Positions 62,718 through 64,000 of a stretch of DNA of 64,000 nt are shown here, piece after piece. This DNA is from Actinomycetes bacterium (GTDB lineage Bacteria > Actinomycetota > Acidimicrobiia > Acidimicrobiales > Microtrichaceae). The translations under genes and the position numbers were made by a program. Below the pieces are notes generated by a model. It ran no database searches and was not told the DNA's origin. It saw only the letters and a list, made by a program, of their open reading frames with translations. The stretch is taken from NCBI GenBank assembly GCA_024222295.1, contig JAAEPF010000051.1:62001-126000 (forward strand). The letters run 5' to 3'. Numbering within the stretch: the stretch's first letter is position 1; each line of letters begins with the position of its first letter.

Positions 62718-64000
62718 TCAGGTGCCGACGAGGTCTGCCAGGTGGGTCTCGGGAAGCCCGCCGGCTTCGCGCTCGTGGTCAATGGACGCCAGATAGCCGG
62801 CAACCTCGGCTTCCACACGGTCGGCGTCCCAACCGAGCTCGGCGCCCATCAGTTCGGCGGTGCGGCGGGCGGCCGCTGCGGAGTCGTCGCGCCCATAGAT
62901 GCGTGCCCGGGTCCGGCGCGACAGCACGTCGTCGATGCTCTGCGCCATTTCGTGGCGCGCCGCGTAGACCGCCTCGGCGCACAGGTAGGGGAGACCGTTC
63001 ACCAAGGGCTCGCCGAGGCTGGGGTCCTGTTCGATCATCGCCATGAGCGCCCGGGCCTCGCCGCCGTAGCGGCCGCCCAGGTGCTCCAGAGCGCCCTTGT
63101 CGACCGACGGGAAGGCGCTCGTTGCCGAGTTGAGGGTGTCGTGGCCGGCCTTGCCGATGAGGGGCAGCCGCGCGGTCACCGAGTTCCCGTAGCCCGCGAA
63201 TCCGACGTCGCCGCTGAGGACCTCTTCGATCACCTCGTCGACTGCGTCCGATGCCATCTCGCGGTAGGTCGTGAGCTTGCCGCCGGTGATGGTCACGAGT
63301 CCGGAGTCCGAGCGCAGCACGCGGTGCATCCGGGAGAGGTCCGCCGTGCGGCCGCTCGAGGCCGACTTGACCAGTGGCCGCAGGCCGGCCCACGTGCCTA
63401 CGACGTCTTCGGTCGTGAGCGTGCCCTCGATGGAGAAGTTGATGGCATCGAGCAGGTATCGGACGTCGTCGGGGGTGCACTGCGGGTCATCGACCGGGCC
63501 CTCGTAGTCGGTGTCGGTCGTGCCGATGTAGGTGAGGCCCCCGTGTGGCACCACGAACACCGAGCGTCGGTCGCCGGGCACGGGCACGACCACGGCCACC
63601 TGGTTGCGTACCCGGTCCCAGGGCACGGAGATGTGGATGCCCTTGGCGGGGCGGATCGAGTCGGGGTTGTCGCCCTCGTCCTGCTCACGGATGTCGTCGA
63701 CCCACACGCCGGCGGCGTTGACCACCGCTCGGGTGTCGATGGTGAACTCCTCGTCGGCTCCGGGCCCGCTCGGACGAACGGTGACGCCGTTGATGCGGCC
63801 CTCGTCGTCCTTGCGGATACCCACCGCGGGTGTGCGGTTGGCGATGACGGCGCCATGTCCGAGCGATGCCGTGCGAAGCACGGTCAGCACGAGGCGGGCG
63901 TCGTCGACGGTGGCGTCGTAGTAGAGGTAGCTGGACACGAGCCGCTCGGTCGGCAGAGTCGGCATGTAGGTGAGTGTCTCGTCGCGGTCGAGGCGCTCGT
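62718..64000 (-). CDS. glpD: FAD-dependent glycerol-3-phosphate dehydrogenase (N-terminus outside window)
   Basis: 427 residues are visible; the frame continues past 64000, so the N-terminal FAD-binding GxGxxG is missing here. YYDATVDDARLVLTVLRTAS, AVVNAAGVWVDDI, RPAKGIHISVPWDRV and PHGGLTYIGTTDTDYEGPVD are the GlpD signatures around the substrate and FAD sites. LLDAINFSIEGTLTTEDVVG, TWAGLRPLV and ITGGKLTTYREMASDAVDEV follow. The C-terminal alpha-helical domain (VYAARHEMAQSIDDVLSRRT) ends the protein. It oxidises glycerol-3-phosphate to DHAP at the membrane and passes electrons to quinone. The next gene, an AGPS-like flavoprotein, would use DHAP-derived substrate. Confidence 0.92.
   Translation of the reverse strand, partial: ERLDRDETLTYMPTLPTERLVSSYLYYDATVDDARLVLTVLRTASLGHGAVIANRTPAVGIRKDDEGRINGVTVRPSGPGADEEFTIDTRAVVNAAGVWVDDIREQDEGDNPDSIRPAKGIHISVPWDRVRNQVAVVVPVPGDRRSVFVVPHGGLTYIGTTDTDYEGPVDDPQCTPDDVRYLLDAINFSIEGTLTTEDVVGTWAGLRPLVKSASSGRTADLSRMHRVLRSDSGLVTITGGKLTTYREMASDAVDEVIEEVLSGDVGFAGYGNSVTARLPLIGKAGHDTLNSATSAFPSVDKGALEHLGGRYGGEARALMAMIEQDPSLGEPLVNGLPYLCAEAVYAARHEMAQSIDDVLSRRTRARIYGRDDSAAAARRTAELMGAELGWDADRVEAEVAGYLASIDHEREAGGLPETHLADLVGT

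Overview
The window is high-GC and densely packed, with short overlapping genes, many GTG/TTG starts and sparse Shine-Dalgarno sites. Its gene content points to an actinobacterium (Actinomycetota): F420-type flavin/deazaflavin enzymes, a WS/DGAT wax-ester/TAG synthase, SHOCT and DUF6325 proteins, a long type-II IleRS and an actinobacterial-looking RNase P RNA. An Acidimicrobiia-like lineage (Ilumatobacter/Microthrix relatives) is my best guess. That placement is inference from gene content, not from a marker comparison.

Layout. 1-8.9 kb holds small-molecule and lipid enzymes: the edge of a Rieske-like gene, a methyltransferase, SHOCT/DUF6325 and VOC proteins, a sulfotransferase, a secreted alpha/beta hydrolase, a TauD dioxygenase, two F420-linked proteins and WS/DGAT. 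9.0-13.5 kb is a tightly overlapped potassium-uptake operon, trkA-trkH-trkH. 13.6-20.2 kb has a universal stress protein, an ABC-2 exporter, a cold-shock protein, a DUF2252 protein overlapping an AcpS-like ORF, a malonyl-CoA decarboxylase homologue and a site-2 protease. 20.3-27.4 kb carries a lone FtsX-type permease with a very long C-terminal extension, convergent with ileS. The ileS leader contains a 19-bp minisatellite and an 89-bp cloverleaf-forming repeat.

30.6-36.3 kb is the class Ia ribonucleotide reductase operon, with a readable promoter and two candidate NrdR boxes spaced 32 bp. Coupled to nrdB is an unrecognised internally duplicated protein that probably uses a CTG start. 36.5-40.6 kb has a class A penicillin-binding protein, a coiled-coil zinc-ribbon protein, a membrane protein and a histidine phosphatase. 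40.7-50.1 kb is catabolic and accessory: a beta-propeller lipoprotein, Gfo/Idh/MocA oxidoreductase, alkylsulfatase-like MBL protein, phytanoyl-CoA-type dioxygenase, haloalkane dehalogenase, DrrAB-like exporter, MarC and FAH. 50.2-56.1 kb is the most irregular stretch: a PadR regulator with a possible remnant gene, a DM13 protein, a lone tail-collar-like protein, an acyltransferase, a frameshifted lipoprotein gene, rnpB and a small paralogous gene. 56.2-64 kb has glycerol kinase, a DEAD-box helicase fused to a cold-shock domain and flanked by palindromic repeats, a MOSC protein, an alkyl-DHAP-synthase-like flavoprotein and the edge of glycerol-3-phosphate dehydrogenase.

The signals most likely to be undescribed are three. 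(1) A two-copy module consists of a 59-bp conserved upstream block, a basic protein of about 48 residues, and a 3' hairpin with a conserved loop on unrelated stems (45.3-45.6 and 55.8-56.1 kb). (2) A two-copy 89-nt cloverleaf-forming repeat lies at 27.77 and 41.69 kb. (3) A palindromic repeat family surrounds the DEAD-box-CSD gene. All comparisons were made by eye.
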